Shown one piece after another: positions 9,709-17,962 of a stretch of DNA of 64,000 nt. The notes under the pieces were generated by a model that was given only the letters and a program-made list of their open reading frames with translations, did not search any database and was not told the DNA's origin. The stretch's first letter is position 1. Every line of letters starts with the position of its first letter. Location: contig NZ_LT906434.1 of assembly GCF_900187305.1 (NCBI RefSeq), positions 372,001-436,000 on the forward strand, written 5' to 3'. Origin of the DNA: Neisseria zoodegmatis (GTDB lineage Bacteria; Pseudomonadota; Gammaproteobacteria; Burkholderiales; Neisseriaceae). A program made the position numbers and the translations under genes.

Positions 9709-10326
9709 ATGAATAAAAACGATCCCAGCAATGTGCATCAGCCTTCCGAGGAAGTGGTTGACGTGGAAATCGCTTCGGCGGGAAGCCGCATTGTTGCTTA
9801 TCTTTTGAACACCTTATTGACCATTTTGGTTTATATGCCGCTTTTCTTTGCTGTGTTGTGGCCGTTGATGCCGTTGCTCAGTGCAGACATGAGCGAGCAG
9901 GAAATGGAAAATGCCCTGGCGACGGTGGAGTGGGGAGGTATAGGAATCGCCTTCGGCCTGTTGGTACTGTTGGTTTATACGGTTGTGCAGTGCTGGATGA
10001 TGAGCAAGCACGGCCAGTCTATCGGTAAAAGAATCATGAAAATCCGCTTGTTGAAAACTGACGGCACTAATCCCGGCTTTTGGTATGCGGTGATGGTGCG
10101 CGAAGTCGGCTTTAATATCGTGCTGGGTCTGGCGTCAACGGTTGCGGCTTATTTGCTGGCGTTTGTAGCGGGGCGGGACAGTTTGGTGGCCGATTATATT
10201 GCGAACTCGCTGTCGTTTATCGTGTGGCTGGTTTGTTTAGCCATGATGTTTGAGCCTAAGAAAAACCGCCGTACCTTGCAGGATTATTTTGCCAATACTG
10301 TGGTGGTGCGTGTGCCGGAACGATAA
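9709..10326 (+). CDS. RDD family inner-membrane protein
   Basis: Membrane protein of unknown function with an RDD domain; some RDD proteins act in ion or small-molecule transport. I chose the ATG at 9709 (205 residues) because acggagc lies just before it and the upstream in-frame start at 9598 would add a hydrophobic extension with no ribosome binding site. After a polar N-terminus come the hallmark arginine and first helix SRIVAYLLNTLL, further helices near residues 45-65, 85-105 and 140-190, and the family motif GQSIGKRIMKIRLL in the middle loop. A bidirectional hairpin terminator separates it from the tRNA-Ala gene on the other strand. Confidence 0.8.
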   Translation: MNKNDPSNVHQPSEEVVDVEIASAGSRIVAYLLNTLLTILVYMPLFFAVLWPLMPLLSADMSEQEMENALATVEWGGIGIAFGLLVLLVYTVVQCWMMSKHGQSIGKRIMKIRLLKTDGTNPGFWYAVMVREVGFNIVLGLASTVAAYLLAFVAGRDSLVADYIANSLSFIVWLVCLAMMFEPKKNRRTLQDYFANTVVVRVPER

Positions 10327-10424
10327 AAACGACACGCAGACATTTTCGGGTTGAACCGGAGCGTTTAGCCCGAAATTTGTTCTGTCTGAACGGTGGATTT
10401 GAGCTGGAAAATGAAACGGCAAAT

Positions 10425-10458
10425 AAAAAAGACTTGGTGTAAAAACCAAGTCTTTTTT
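10425..10458. terminator. Bidirectional intrinsic terminator
   Basis: AAAAAAGACTTGGT and ACCAAGTCTTTTTT form a perfect 14-bp stem around gtaaaa. It serves the RDD gene on plus and the tRNA-Met/tRNA-Ala pair on minus. Confidence 0.85.
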
Positions 10459-10464
10459 GTTCTG

Positions 10465-10540
<76 letters not shown>

Positions 10541-10546
10541 GAAATT

Positions 10547-10623
10547 TGGTGGCGAATCAGGGACTCGAACCCCGGACACAAGGATTATGATTCCTCTGCT
10601 CTAACCGACTGAGCTAATTCGCC
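10547..10623 (-). tRNA. tRNA with CAT anticodon, probably elongator tRNA-Met
   Basis: 77-nt cloverleaf on the minus strand: acceptor GGCGAAT/ATTCGCC, D-arm with an extra base, anticodon stem GAGGA/TCCTT carrying CAT, T-loop GTTCGAGTC, CCA encoded. The first acceptor pair is G-C, so it is not the initiator. A CAT anticodon could also be the lysidine-modified tRNA-Ile2; I favour Met because the acceptor lacks the C-rich positions 4-5 typical of that Ile isoacceptor. Confidence 0.85.
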
Positions 10624-10745
10624 GTTTCGTGAAAGCGTGATTATACGGTTTTTTTTCGGTCAGGCAACCGATTTGCGGTATTTCTTTTGTTTTTGTTTGA
10701 TTTTTATAGGAAAAAATATCAATTTATTGTGTGTGAACAACATGG

Positions 10746-10800
10746 GGGCCGTCTGAAAACCACATGCCGCTTGTTTGCCATGCTTTTTTCAGACGGCCTC
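10746..10800 (-). terminator. DUS-hairpin terminator after the MidA-like gene
   Basis: Arms GGGGCCGTCTGAAAA and TTTTTCAGACGGCCTC, 16 bp past the stop codon of the minus-strand methyltransferase gene. Confidence 0.6.
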
Positions 10801-10815
10801 GTATGCGCTTTGTAT

Positions 10816-11964
10816 TCACAATTTGTGACAGATGTCGCCAAACATAAAGGCTTGCCAGTCAACATCAATGCCGCGCCCGAAGGCGATGACTTTAAACAAT
10901 TCGCCCATTTCATGCTGGCCGACCAGTTTGTGTACGGCGGCGGTTTCGCGGATATAGTCGGCGGAATCGGGCGCGGCGGTTTGTGCCAGCATTTCGGTAA
11001 TGCCGAGGTTGAGCAGAAAATTGGCTTGGGTGGTGTAGCCGATTAAGTCCAGTCCGGCATCGGTGCCTGCCAAAGCGATATCGGTAAAGTTCACATGGGC
11101 GGTCAGGTCGGTGAGGCCGATGTGGAAAAACGGGTCGTGTACGGTGTGGTGGCGGTAGTGGCCGATGAACGTGCCCATGTGCCGTTGCGGGTGGTAATAC
11201 TGGGCGGCATCGAAACCATAATCGACAAAAATCATGGCGCCGCGCACGAGTTTTTCGGCAAGGGTGCGGATAAAGGCGTGTTGGGCGGGGTGCAATTCAC
11301 TGGTGTACGGCTCGGACGCGGGGAAGTATTCCGCGGCGGCTTTGAGCAGTTCTTCTTGCACCAGAGGGCGGGCGGTTTGGATAAACGATTGGTTTTCTAA
11401 AGACACGCCTATCTGCCAAAAGCCGCCGTGTTCATGTTTAATGATTTCGCAAGGCATGGCATCCAGCACTTCGTTGCCGATGATGATGCCGTCGAAGGTA
11501 TCGGGAAGTTCGGTAAGGTGGATAACTTTTTCGACAGCATGGGGGGCTTTTTTCAGAATATGCTGTTTTTGCCGTTCGGCTAATTCATTCGATATTTCAA
11601 TAATGTAGTAGTTGCTAAGGCCGTCTGAAAGCTGTTGCAGCAGCGTGGCAGCCAACTCGCCCGTGCCTGCGCCGAATTCGTAGATGTTGCCTGCGGTTTG
11701 CGGCAATAGGGCGGCGATTTGGCGGGCTAAGGTTTGGCCGAATAGCAGAGACAAGGTCGGAGCGGTAATGAAGTCGCCTGCCGCGCCGATTTTGTGTGCG
11801 CCGCCGGTGTAATAGCCGTAGTGCGGGGCATAAAGAGCCCGTTCCATAAAACGGGAGAACGGAATGAAGTTACCGTTTTGGCGGATTTCTTCGGCAATCA
11901 GATTTTGCAGGGCCTGGGAGGAGGCTGCGGCTGTTGCGGAGGGGGCGGGCAATTGCAGGTTCAT
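10816..11964 (-). CDS. MidA/NDUFAF7-like SAM-dependent methyltransferase
   Basis: Class I methyltransferase of the COG1565/DUF185 family; the mitochondrial homologue NDUFAF7 dimethylates an arginine of complex I, while the bacterial substrate is not established. The 382-residue product has the N-terminal SRFMERALYAPHYGYY family signature (about 39-54), the SAM-binding motif YEFGAGTGELAATLLQ around 94-109 and the acidic post-motif IIEISNELAERQ. GNEVLDAMP and FVDYGFDAAQYY lie further on; these diagnose the family. It is a single gene, divergent from mraZ, with a 320-bp AT-rich gap between them. Confidence 0.88.
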   Translation of the reverse strand: MNLQLPAPSATAAASSQALQNLIAEEIRQNGNFIPFSRFMERALYAPHYGYYTGGAHKIGAAGDFITAPTLSLLFGQTLARQIAALLPQTAGNIYEFGAGTGELAATLLQQLSDGLSNYYIIEISNELAERQKQHILKKAPHAVEKVIHLTELPDTFDGIIIGNEVLDAMPCEIIKHEHGGFWQIGVSLENQSFIQTARPLVQEELLKAAAEYFPASEPYTSELHPAQHAFIRTLAEKLVRGAMIFVDYGFDAAQYYHPQRHMGTFIGHYRHHTVHDPFFHIGLTDLTAHVNFTDIALAGTDAGLDLIGYTTQANFLLNLGITEMLAQTAAPDSADYIRETAAVHKLVGQHEMGELFKVIAFGRGIDVDWQAFMFGDICHKL

Positions 11965-12045
11965 GAATGTTAGATAGTGTAAATTTTAAACGTAAGCGGG
12001 CATATTATAGCGCGTATAGAAATAGCGTGTTTTGCGTGGTGTTTT

Positions 12046-12098
12046 TACTAAATGTAGTAGTTTATGAAATCGAACTACACTATATGTAGTGTTTTATG
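12046..12098. promoter_or_regulatory. Two tandem dyad-symmetric repeats upstream of mraZ
   Basis: tactaaatgtagtagtttatg (12046-12066) and cactatatgtagtgttttatg (12078-12098) match at 17 of 21 positions with a 32-bp period. Each contains a dyad (ACTA-aatg-TAGT; ACTACA-ctata-TGTAGT). They look like paired operator sites in the divergent MidA-mraZ interval; the binding protein is unknown. Confidence 0.4.
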
Positions 12099-12214
12099 CA
12101 CTTATATATCTTTTTCAAACGGTCTGCGGGCCACTTTTTTTAGGGGTAAGTGTTTGTCTGAAAGGTTATTTTTTCGGAAAAGCCGATTTGACCGTATCTG
12201 CAAAATTTCATATA

Positions 12215-12252
12215 GTGTGGGCATGTGGGGCAATGTGTGTCAAAGTGTCTGA
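12215..12252 (+). promoter_or_regulatory. Candidate MraZ operator: four GTG boxes at 10-bp spacing
   Basis: GTG begins at 12215, 12225, 12235 and 12245, the first two extended to GTGTGGG and GTGGGG. MraZ of E. coli is known to bind TGGG-type repeats spaced one helical turn apart in its own promoter. The position, 33-70 bp before the mraZ start, fits autoregulation of the dcw operon. Confidence 0.6.
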
Positions 12253-12284
12253 TTTGCCCGATTTTATTGACGGAGTGGGATAAA

Positions 12285-12740
12285 GTGTTTGGTGGCGTTC
12301 ACGAGTTGAGCATAGACAGCAAAGGGCGGTTGGCGATTCCTGCCAAGTTCCGCGAGCTTTTGCTGCGCCATTACACACCGGCCGTGGTGGCAACGCTGGA
12401 TTCGCGCAGCCGCCTGCTGATTTATCCCGAGCCGGAATGGGGCAAGGTTGCGGAGCAGTTGTTGTCGTTGAAGGTGGCGGGCAATCCGACTTTGCAGCGC
12501 TACCAAAATCTGCTGCTGCACAATGCCGATACGTTGGAACTGGATACCGCCGGCCGCGTGCTGTTGCCTACCAATTTGCGCCGCCGTGTGGATTTCGATA
12601 AAGAAGTAACATTGGTCGGCCGCGCCAACCGCTTGGAGCTGTGGGGTCGCGAACATTGGGAGGCCGAGATGAATCAGGCTTTGGATATTGACCCCGACGA
12701 GCTGGCCTTCCAATTAAGCCAAACGGATTTACAGCTGTGA
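12285..12740 (+). CDS. mraZ: Transcriptional regulator MraZ
   Basis: DNA-binding ring-forming regulator encoded first in the dcw cluster; it represses its own operon in E. coli. I chose the GTG at 12285 (151 residues, [19 protein letters not shown]...) because ggagtggg lies just upstream and the product then starts exactly at the family N-terminus. The in-frame ATG at 12225 lies inside the putative operator. Two SpoVT-AbrB repeats are present: [16 protein letters not shown] near 9-24 and [15 protein letters not shown] near 86-100. The stop overlaps the start of rsmH by 4 bp, indicating translational coupling. Confidence 0.95.
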   Translation: MFGGVHELSIDSKGRLAIPAKFRELLLRHYTPAVVATLDSRSRLLIYPEPEWGKVAEQLLSLKVAGNPTLQRYQNLLLHNADTLELDTAGRVLLPTNLRRRVDFDKEVTLVGRANRLELWGREHWEAEMNQALDIDPDELAFQLSQTDLQL

Positions 12741-13705
12741 GTATTTGTGAACCTTTACAGCATGTAACCGTGCTGCTGCATGAAGCGGTTGATGCTTTGA
12801 ATATCCGCCCGAACGGTATTTATGTGGACGGCACATTCGGCAGGGGAGGGCATTCCCGCCTGATTTTGTCGAAGTTGGGCGAAGAAGGCCGCTTGGTGGT
12901 TTTCGACAAAGATCCGCAGGCCATTGCGGTGGCAAACGAATTGGCGGTGCAAGACAAACGCGTGAGCGTGGTGCACAACGGTTTCGCTACTTTTCAGACG
13001 GCCTTAGACGAACTGGGCATTGCCGAAATCGACGGTGCATTGTTTGACTTGGGCATTTCGTCGCCGCAGATAGACGAAGCGGAGCGCGGATTCAGTTTCC
13101 GCTTCGATGCGCCGCTGGATATGCGTATGGATCCCACGAGAGGGATGTCGGCAGCGGAATGGATTGCCGCAGCCGACGAACAGGAATTGCACGAGGTAAT
13201 TAAGAATTATGGTGAAGAGCGGTTTAGTCGCCAAATTGCGCGCGCCATTGTTTCGCAACGCGAAACGGCACCCATCGATACAACCCGCAAGCTGGCGCAG
13301 CTCGTGGCGCAAAACGTCCGTACTCGTGAGCGCGGTCAAGATCCGGCGACCCGGACGTTCCAAGCCGTTCGGATTTTCATCAACCGTGAGCTTGAAGAAG
13401 TAAAAGAAGTTTTGCCGCAGGTTACAGGCCGTCTGAAAGAGGGCGGCAGGCTGGCTGTGATTGCGTTTCATTCGCTGGAAGACCGCATTGTGAAGCAGTT
13501 TGTCAAGCAGTATTCGCAGCCTCCGCAGCTGCCGCGTTGGGCGGCGGTGAAAGAAGCCGATTTGCCGCAGCCGCCTTTGAAAGCGGTGGGCAAGGCGGTT
13601 AAGCCAAGCAAAGAAGAAACCGCCGCCAATCCGCGCGCACGTTCGGCCGTATTGCGTGTGGCCGAGCGCACAAGCGGCAAGTTTGAAGTACAACAGGCCG
13701 TCTGA
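12737..13705 (+). CDS. rsmH: 16S rRNA (cytosine1402-N4)-methyltransferase
   Basis: RsmH (MraW) methylates N4 of C1402 in the ribosomal P site. The 322-residue product starts at GTG. It contains [13 protein letters not shown] (9-21), the SAM motif [15 protein letters not shown] (31-45), [10 protein letters not shown], the [10 protein letters not shown] signature, and the C-terminal [15 protein letters not shown] with the conserved RAKSAVLR-like [13 protein letters not shown]. It is second in the dcw cluster, overlapping mraZ, with ftsL 36 bp downstream. A DUS sits inside the coding region near 13000 and two more lie just beyond the stop. Confidence 0.97.
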   Translation: MSICEPLQHVTVLLHEAVDALNIRPNGIYVDGTFGRGGHSRLILSKLGEEGRLVVFDKDPQAIAVANELAVQDKRVSVVHNGFATFQTALDELGIAEIDGALFDLGISSPQIDEAERGFSFRFDAPLDMRMDPTRGMSAAEWIAAADEQELHEVIKNYGEERFSRQIARAIVSQRETAPIDTTRKLAQLVAQNVRTRERGQDPATRTFQAVRIFINRELEEVKEVLPQVTGRLKEGGRLAVIAFHSLEDRIVKQFVKQYSQPPQLPRWAAVKEADLPQPPLKAVGKAVKPSKEETAANPRARSAVLRVAERTSGKFEVQQAV

Positions 13706-13741
13706 AAAGGCAGATGCAGTCGGAAGGCCGTCTGAAAAAAT

Positions 13742-14002
13742 ATGAATAAATTGAATGTGATTTTGCTGGTGTTGGCATTGTTGTCGGGTTTGGCGGTGGT
13801 TACCGTGCAAGACCAGTCGCGCCAATACTACATTTCGCTGGATAAAGCGCAAAAGCATGAAATCCAGCTTGAACAGGATTATGCGCGTTTGAAGCTCGAG
13901 CAGGCCAAGTTGTCGAATCATAAATTGATTAAAGAAGCAGCCCAAAAACAAAAATTACAGCCTCCGAGCGCAGCAGACACCCGCATGATTGAAATGAAGT
14001 AA
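13742..14002 (+). CDS. ftsL: Cell division protein FtsL
   Basis: Small bitopic membrane protein of the FtsQLB complex that activates septal peptidoglycan synthesis by FtsWI. The 86 residues show a short cytoplasmic N-terminus, one transmembrane helix (about 4-22, VILLVLALLSGLAVVTV) and a periplasmic coiled-coil region (about 30-70) of charged heptads such as QLEQDYARLKLEQAKL. The assignment rests on size, topology and position between rsmH and ftsI. An inverted DUS-rich linker lies immediately upstream. Confidence 0.93.
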   Translation: MNKLNVILLVLALLSGLAVVTVQDQSRQYYISLDKAQKHEIQLEQDYARLKLEQAKLSNHKLIKEAAQKQKLQPPSAADTRMIEMK

Positions 14003-14045
14003 ATAACAGCACGGCAAGTTGCTGAAATAAAAAAGAGAAGTTGCT

Positions 14046-15797
14046 ATGTTAATCAAAAACGAATATAAGCCGCAGATGCTGTCTAAGCAGCCGAAGGCCA
14101 AGAACCCCGTTTCTACCAACGGGCGGATTGCTTTTGTGCTGGGCGGATTGGCATTGGCTTTCGCGGCATTGGTGGGCAGAGGCGTGTATCTGCAAACCAC
14201 CCAACATGAATTTCTGAAAAATCAGGGCGACCAACGTTTCGTGCGTACCATCACCCTGCCTGCGTCGCGCGGCACGATTACCGATCGCAACGGTGCAACG
14301 TTGGCTTTGAGCGCACCCACCGAATCGCTGTATGCCGTACCTTCCGGCATGGATATCCAACCGACCGGCGAGCAATTGGCCAAACTTTCCGCCTTAATCG
14401 GCGTGCCGGTTGAAACCATCGAAGCGCGTTTGGCGAAGAAAGACAAAGACTTTATTTATCTGAAACGCCAATTGAGCAAAGAAACCGCCGATAAAGTGGC
14501 CGCTTTGGGCATTAAAGGTTTGGCGTTCCAAAAAGAATCCAAACGCCATTACCCGATGGGCAACCTTTTTGCCCATGTGATCGGCTTTACCAATATCGAC
14601 GGCAAAGGCCAAGAAGGTTTGGAGCTGGCGCGCGAAGACGATTTGCACGGCAAAAACGGTGCCAAAGTGGTGCTGCGCGACAATAAAGGCAATATCGTCG
14701 ACAGCCTCGATTCTCCGCGCAACCGCGATCCGCAAAACGGCCACGATATGGTGATGTCGCTCGACCAACGCATCCAAACGCTGGCCTACGACGAGCTGAA
14801 CAAAGCCGTTAACCACCACCGTGCCAAAGCGGGCAGCGCCATTGTGCTGGACGCGCAAACCGGTGAGATTTTGGCATTGGTGAACAGCCCCGCCTACGAC
14901 CCGAACAATCCGGGCGAAGCGGGCAGCGAGCAGCGCCGCAACCGCGCCGTTACCGATATGATCGAGCCGGGTTCGACCATGAAACCTTTCCCGATAGCCA
15001 AAGCCTTGGATGCCGGCAAGGTGAATGTGAACACCCTTCTCAACACCCATCCTTACAAAATCGGCCCTGCCACTGTGCGCGACACCCATGTGTATCCTTC
15101 ATTGGACGTGCGCGGCGTGATGCAGAAATCTTCCAACGTCGGCACCAGTAAGCTGTCGGCCATGTTCAAGCCTGAAGAAATGTACACGTTTTATCAGAGC
15201 TTGGGCGTAGGCCAGCGCATGCATTCGGGCTTCCCCGGCGAAACCCCGGGCTTGTTGCGCAAGTGGCAAAACTGGAAACCGATTGAGCAGGCTACCATGT
15301 CATTCGGCTACGGTTTGCAGTTGAGCCTGCTGCAACTGGCGCGTGCCTACACTGTTCTGACCAACGACGGCGAACTGCTGCCGGTGAGCTTTGAAAAACA
15401 AGTGGCTCCGCCCAAAGGCGTGCAGGTTATCAAACCCGAAACCGCCCGTGCGGTGCGTAACATCATGGTTTCCGTTACCGAAAAAGGCGGCACTGGCACT
15501 ATGGGTGCGGTGGACGGCTTTGATGTCGGCGCGAAAACCGGTACGGCACGCAAACTGGTTAACGGCCGTTATGCCAGCGACAAACACGTTGCCACCTTTA
15601 TCGGCTTCGCCCCTGCCGACAAACCGCGTGTGATTGTGGCGGTAACGGTGGACGAACCGACGGCCAACGGTTACTACGGCGGCGTGGTGGCCGGCCCCGT
15701 GTTCAAAGGCATTATGAGCGGCAGCCTGAATATTCTCGGCGTATCACCTACCAAACCCTTAAAAGATGTACCCGTTCAGACGGCCTCCAAAAATTAA
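14046..15797 (+). CDS. ftsI (penA): Penicillin-binding protein 2, septal transpeptidase FtsI
   Basis: Class B penicillin-binding protein that cross-links septal peptidoglycan with FtsW; it is the target of cephalosporins in Neisseria. The 583-residue product has a cytoplasmic N-terminus, one membrane helix (about 29-49), the pedestal domain and the transpeptidase domain. The active-site motifs are S310-T-M-K313, S362-S-N364 and K497-T-G499; these positions are collinear with gonococcal PBP2. Residues 311, 312 and 316 are T, M and P, where wild-type gonococcal PBP2 has A, I and V; A501, G542, G545 and P551 are wild type, and there is no Asp insertion after R345. It lies 43 bp after ftsL and 12 bp before murE. 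Confidence 0.97.
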   Translation: MLIKNEYKPQMLSKQPKAKNPVSTNGRIAFVLGGLALAFAALVGRGVYLQTTQHEFLKNQGDQRFVRTITLPASRGTITDRNGATLALSAPTESLYAVPSGMDIQPTGEQLAKLSALIGVPVETIEARLAKKDKDFIYLKRQLSKETADKVAALGIKGLAFQKESKRHYPMGNLFAHVIGFTNIDGKGQEGLELAREDDLHGKNGAKVVLRDNKGNIVDSLDSPRNRDPQNGHDMVMSLDQRIQTLAYDELNKAVNHHRAKAGSAIVLDAQTGEILALVNSPAYDPNNPGEAGSEQRRNRAVTDMIEPGSTMKPFPIAKALDAGKVNVNTLLNTHPYKIGPATVRDTHVYPSLDVRGVMQKSSNVGTSKLSAMFKPEEMYTFYQSLGVGQRMHSGFPGETPGLLRKWQNWKPIEQATMSFGYGLQLSLLQLARAYTVLTNDGELLPVSFEKQVAPPKGVQVIKPETARAVRNIMVSVTEKGGTGTMGAVDGFDVGAKTGTARKLVNGRYASDKHVATFIGFAPADKPRVIVAVTVDEPTANGYYGGVVAGPVFKGIMSGSLNILGVSPTKPLKDVPVQTASKN

Positions 15798-15809
15798 AGA
15801 GTAAACAAT

Positions 15810-17285
15810 ATGTTCAGCGACTTAGTTCCTTTAGCTGAAACCGACTTACCGCCCTTGCTGTGTGAAAACGCAGCAGGGCGTTTGTTGCATTCAGACAGCC
15901 GAAAAATCAAACCCGGCGACATATTCATCGCGTGCCAAGGCGAATATACCGACGGACGCACCTATATTCCCGCAGCCATCACCAACGGCGCGGCTTTTGT
16001 TTTTTGGGACGACGACGGCAAATTCGAGTGGAATCCCGAATGGAACGTGCCCAATCAAGGCATCAAAAACCTGAAAACCCGCGCCGGAATCGTAGCCGCC
16101 CAAGTGTACGGCAATCTTTCAGACGGCCTCAAAGTTTGGGGCGTAACCGGTACCAACGGCAAAACCTCCGTTACCCAATGGCTGGCGCAAGCAGCGGATT
16201 TGCTGGATGAAAAATGCGCCATCATCGGCACCGTCGGCAACGGCTTTTGGGGCGAATTGCAGGAAGCCACCCACACCACGCCCGACCCCGTATCCGTGCA
16301 AACCCTGCTGTATCAGTTCAAACAACAAGGCGCAAAAGCCGTAGCGATGGAAGTCTCCAGCCACGGCCTCGACCAATTCCGCGTTAACGGCGTGCCTTTT
16401 CAGACGGCCGTGTTCACCAACCTCACCCGCGACCATCTCGACTACCACGGCAGCATGGAATCCTACGGCGAAATCAAATCCCGCCTGTTTTACTGGCAAG
16501 GTTTGCAACACGCTGTGATTAATGTGGACGACCCGTTCGGCGCATCATTAGCAGGCCGTCTGAAAACAGAACGCCCCGAATTAAACGTGTACGGCTACGG
16601 CTTTGCAGAACAGGCCGACATCCGCATCACCCGATTTACCGCCTCTTCAGACGGCATGACCGTGCAGCTCGACACCCCGTGGGGCAGCGGCGAAGTCAAA
16701 ACTCGCCTGCTTGGTCGCTTCAACGCCCAAAATCTCGCCTCATGCGTCGGCGTATTGTGTTCGGCAGGCTACCCGTTGGCCGAAGTATTGCGCGTGCTTG
16801 CCCAAATCTGCCCCGCCACCGGCCGTATGGACTGCATCATGAACACCGGCAAACCGTTGGTTGTCGTCGATTACGCCCACACCCCCGATGCCCTCGAAAA
16901 AGCGCTTGCCACCTTACAGGAAATCAAACCGCAAGGCGCAAACCTGTGGTGCGTGTTCGGCTGCGGCGGCAACCGCGACAAAGGCAAACGCCCGCTGATG
17001 GGCGCGGCAGCCGTGGCCGGTGCAGATAAAGTCGTCGTAACCAGCGACAACCCGCGCATGGAAGAGCCGGCCGACATCATCAACGACATCCTCCCCGCCG
17101 TGCCCCAACCCGAACACGTCGAAACAGACCGCCGCACGGCCATCGAATACGCGGTTAAACACGCCGCCGCCAACGACATCATCCTGATTGCCGGCAAAGG
17201 CCACGAAACCTATCAGGACGTGCAGGGTCAGAAACACTATTTTTCCGATTTCGACGAAGCGCAAAAGGCTTTGGCGGGAAGATAG
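15810..17285 (+). CDS. murE: UDP-MurNAc-L-Ala-D-Glu:meso-diaminopimelate ligase
   Basis: Cytoplasmic ATP-dependent ligase adding the third residue of the stem peptide. Its 491 residues include the N-terminal UDP-binding DSRKIKPGDIFIACQGEYTDGR (about 29-50), the P-loop GVTGTNGKTSV (about 113), the carbamylated-lysine region and the MurE signature DNPRMEEPA (about 414), whose DNPR selects meso-diaminopimelate. GKGHETYQ is near the C-terminus. The gene follows ftsI directly; after it the cluster is interrupted by an inverted DUS hairpin and two accessory genes before murF. The gene contains three or four DUS copies. Confidence 0.97.
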   Translation: MFSDLVPLAETDLPPLLCENAAGRLLHSDSRKIKPGDIFIACQGEYTDGRTYIPAAITNGAAFVFWDDDGKFEWNPEWNVPNQGIKNLKTRAGIVAAQVYGNLSDGLKVWGVTGTNGKTSVTQWLAQAADLLDEKCAIIGTVGNGFWGELQEATHTTPDPVSVQTLLYQFKQQGAKAVAMEVSSHGLDQFRVNGVPFQTAVFTNLTRDHLDYHGSMESYGEIKSRLFYWQGLQHAVINVDDPFGASLAGRLKTERPELNVYGYGFAEQADIRITRFTASSDGMTVQLDTPWGSGEVKTRLLGRFNAQNLASCVGVLCSAGYPLAEVLRVLAQICPATGRMDCIMNTGKPLVVVDYAHTPDALEKALATLQEIKPQGANLWCVFGCGGNRDKGKRPLMGAAAVAGADKVVVTSDNPRMEEPADIINDILPAVPQPEHVETDRRTAIEYAVKHAAANDIILIAGKGHETYQDVQGQKHYFSDFDEAQKALAGR

Positions 17286-17311
17286 TTTTGGAAAAGCTCA
17301 CAAAGTTTGCT

Positions 17312-17348
17312 TTCAGACGGCCTCTTCCTAGCTAGCAGGCCGTCTGAA
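17312..17348 (+). terminator. DUS hairpin after murE
   Basis: TTCAGACGGCCT and AGGCCGTCTGAA flank ctagctag, 26 bp after the murE stop. It lacks a clear T-run, so it may only attenuate transcription within the dcw cluster. The first in-frame ATG of the next gene overlaps its right arm. Confidence 0.5.
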
Positions 17349-17374
17349 TGGCAAGAAAGGATGTTAACCACGTG

Positions 17375-17893
17375 ATGTTGAAATATACAGGCAAGATATT
17401 GTGCGTTATCGGCTTAATCTTTCTATGGGGTTGCCAAACAAAACACACCGCACGCCCCACCCAAGAATTAGCCGCACTCAGAGCCATGCCCGCGCCCACC
17501 GAGCAAAGCCTGATCAACCCCGTGAAAGGCCATTCTTTCGACGACAGTTGGCATGCACCGCGTAGCGGCGGCCGCAAACACGAAGGTGTGGATATTTTCG
17601 CCAAAACGGGCACGCCGGTACGCAGCACCACCGCAGGCATCGTGACCAAACTCGGCAAAAACCGTTTGGGCGGCAAAGTGATCGGCATACAAGGCCCGGG
17701 CGCGTGGCATTACTACGCCCATTTGGACAAATTCGTCAGCCGCAAACTCTACCGCCGCGTGAAAGCAGGCGAAGTTATCGGCTATGTCGGTAAAACCGGC
17801 AATGCCAAAAACACCCGCCCGCATCTGCATTACGGCGTTTATTTGCCAAGCGGTGCGGTGAATCCTTATCCGTTGATTGATCAGAGTAGATAA
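17375..17893 (+). CDS. M23 family metallopeptidase lipoprotein
   Basis: Predicted lipid-anchored LytM/M23-type peptidoglycan hydrolase. With the ATG at 17375 (172 residues) the product begins with a standard lipoprotein signal, MLKYTGKILCVIGLIFLWGC, cysteine at residue 20; an in-frame ATG at 17348 overlaps the DUS hairpin and would add nine residues. The catalytic-site motifs are HEGVDIF (first zinc His and Asp) and RPHLHYGVY (HxH). The HYYAH segment lies between them, so the zinc site looks complete and activity is plausible, unlike the degenerate EnvC/NlpD type. It is short, with no LysM domain. Position directly after murE suggests a role in cell wall remodelling. Confidence 0.85.
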   Translation: MLKYTGKILCVIGLIFLWGCQTKHTARPTQELAALRAMPAPTEQSLINPVKGHSFDDSWHAPRSGGRKHEGVDIFAKTGTPVRSTTAGIVTKLGKNRLGGKVIGIQGPGAWHYYAHLDKFVSRKLYRRVKAGEVIGYVGKTGNAKNTRPHLHYGVYLPSGAVNPYPLIDQSR

Positions 17894-17962
17894 TCTGAAT
17901 TGGATAAATTTAAGTATTTGAAATAAATATTAGAATAATATAACGGAAGGCCGTCTGAAAAT

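Noticed and set aside
12225..12284. Longer mraZ start at 12225
   Set aside because: The ATG lies within the GTG-repeat operator; the GTG at 12285 has a good ribosome binding site and gives the canonical N-terminus.
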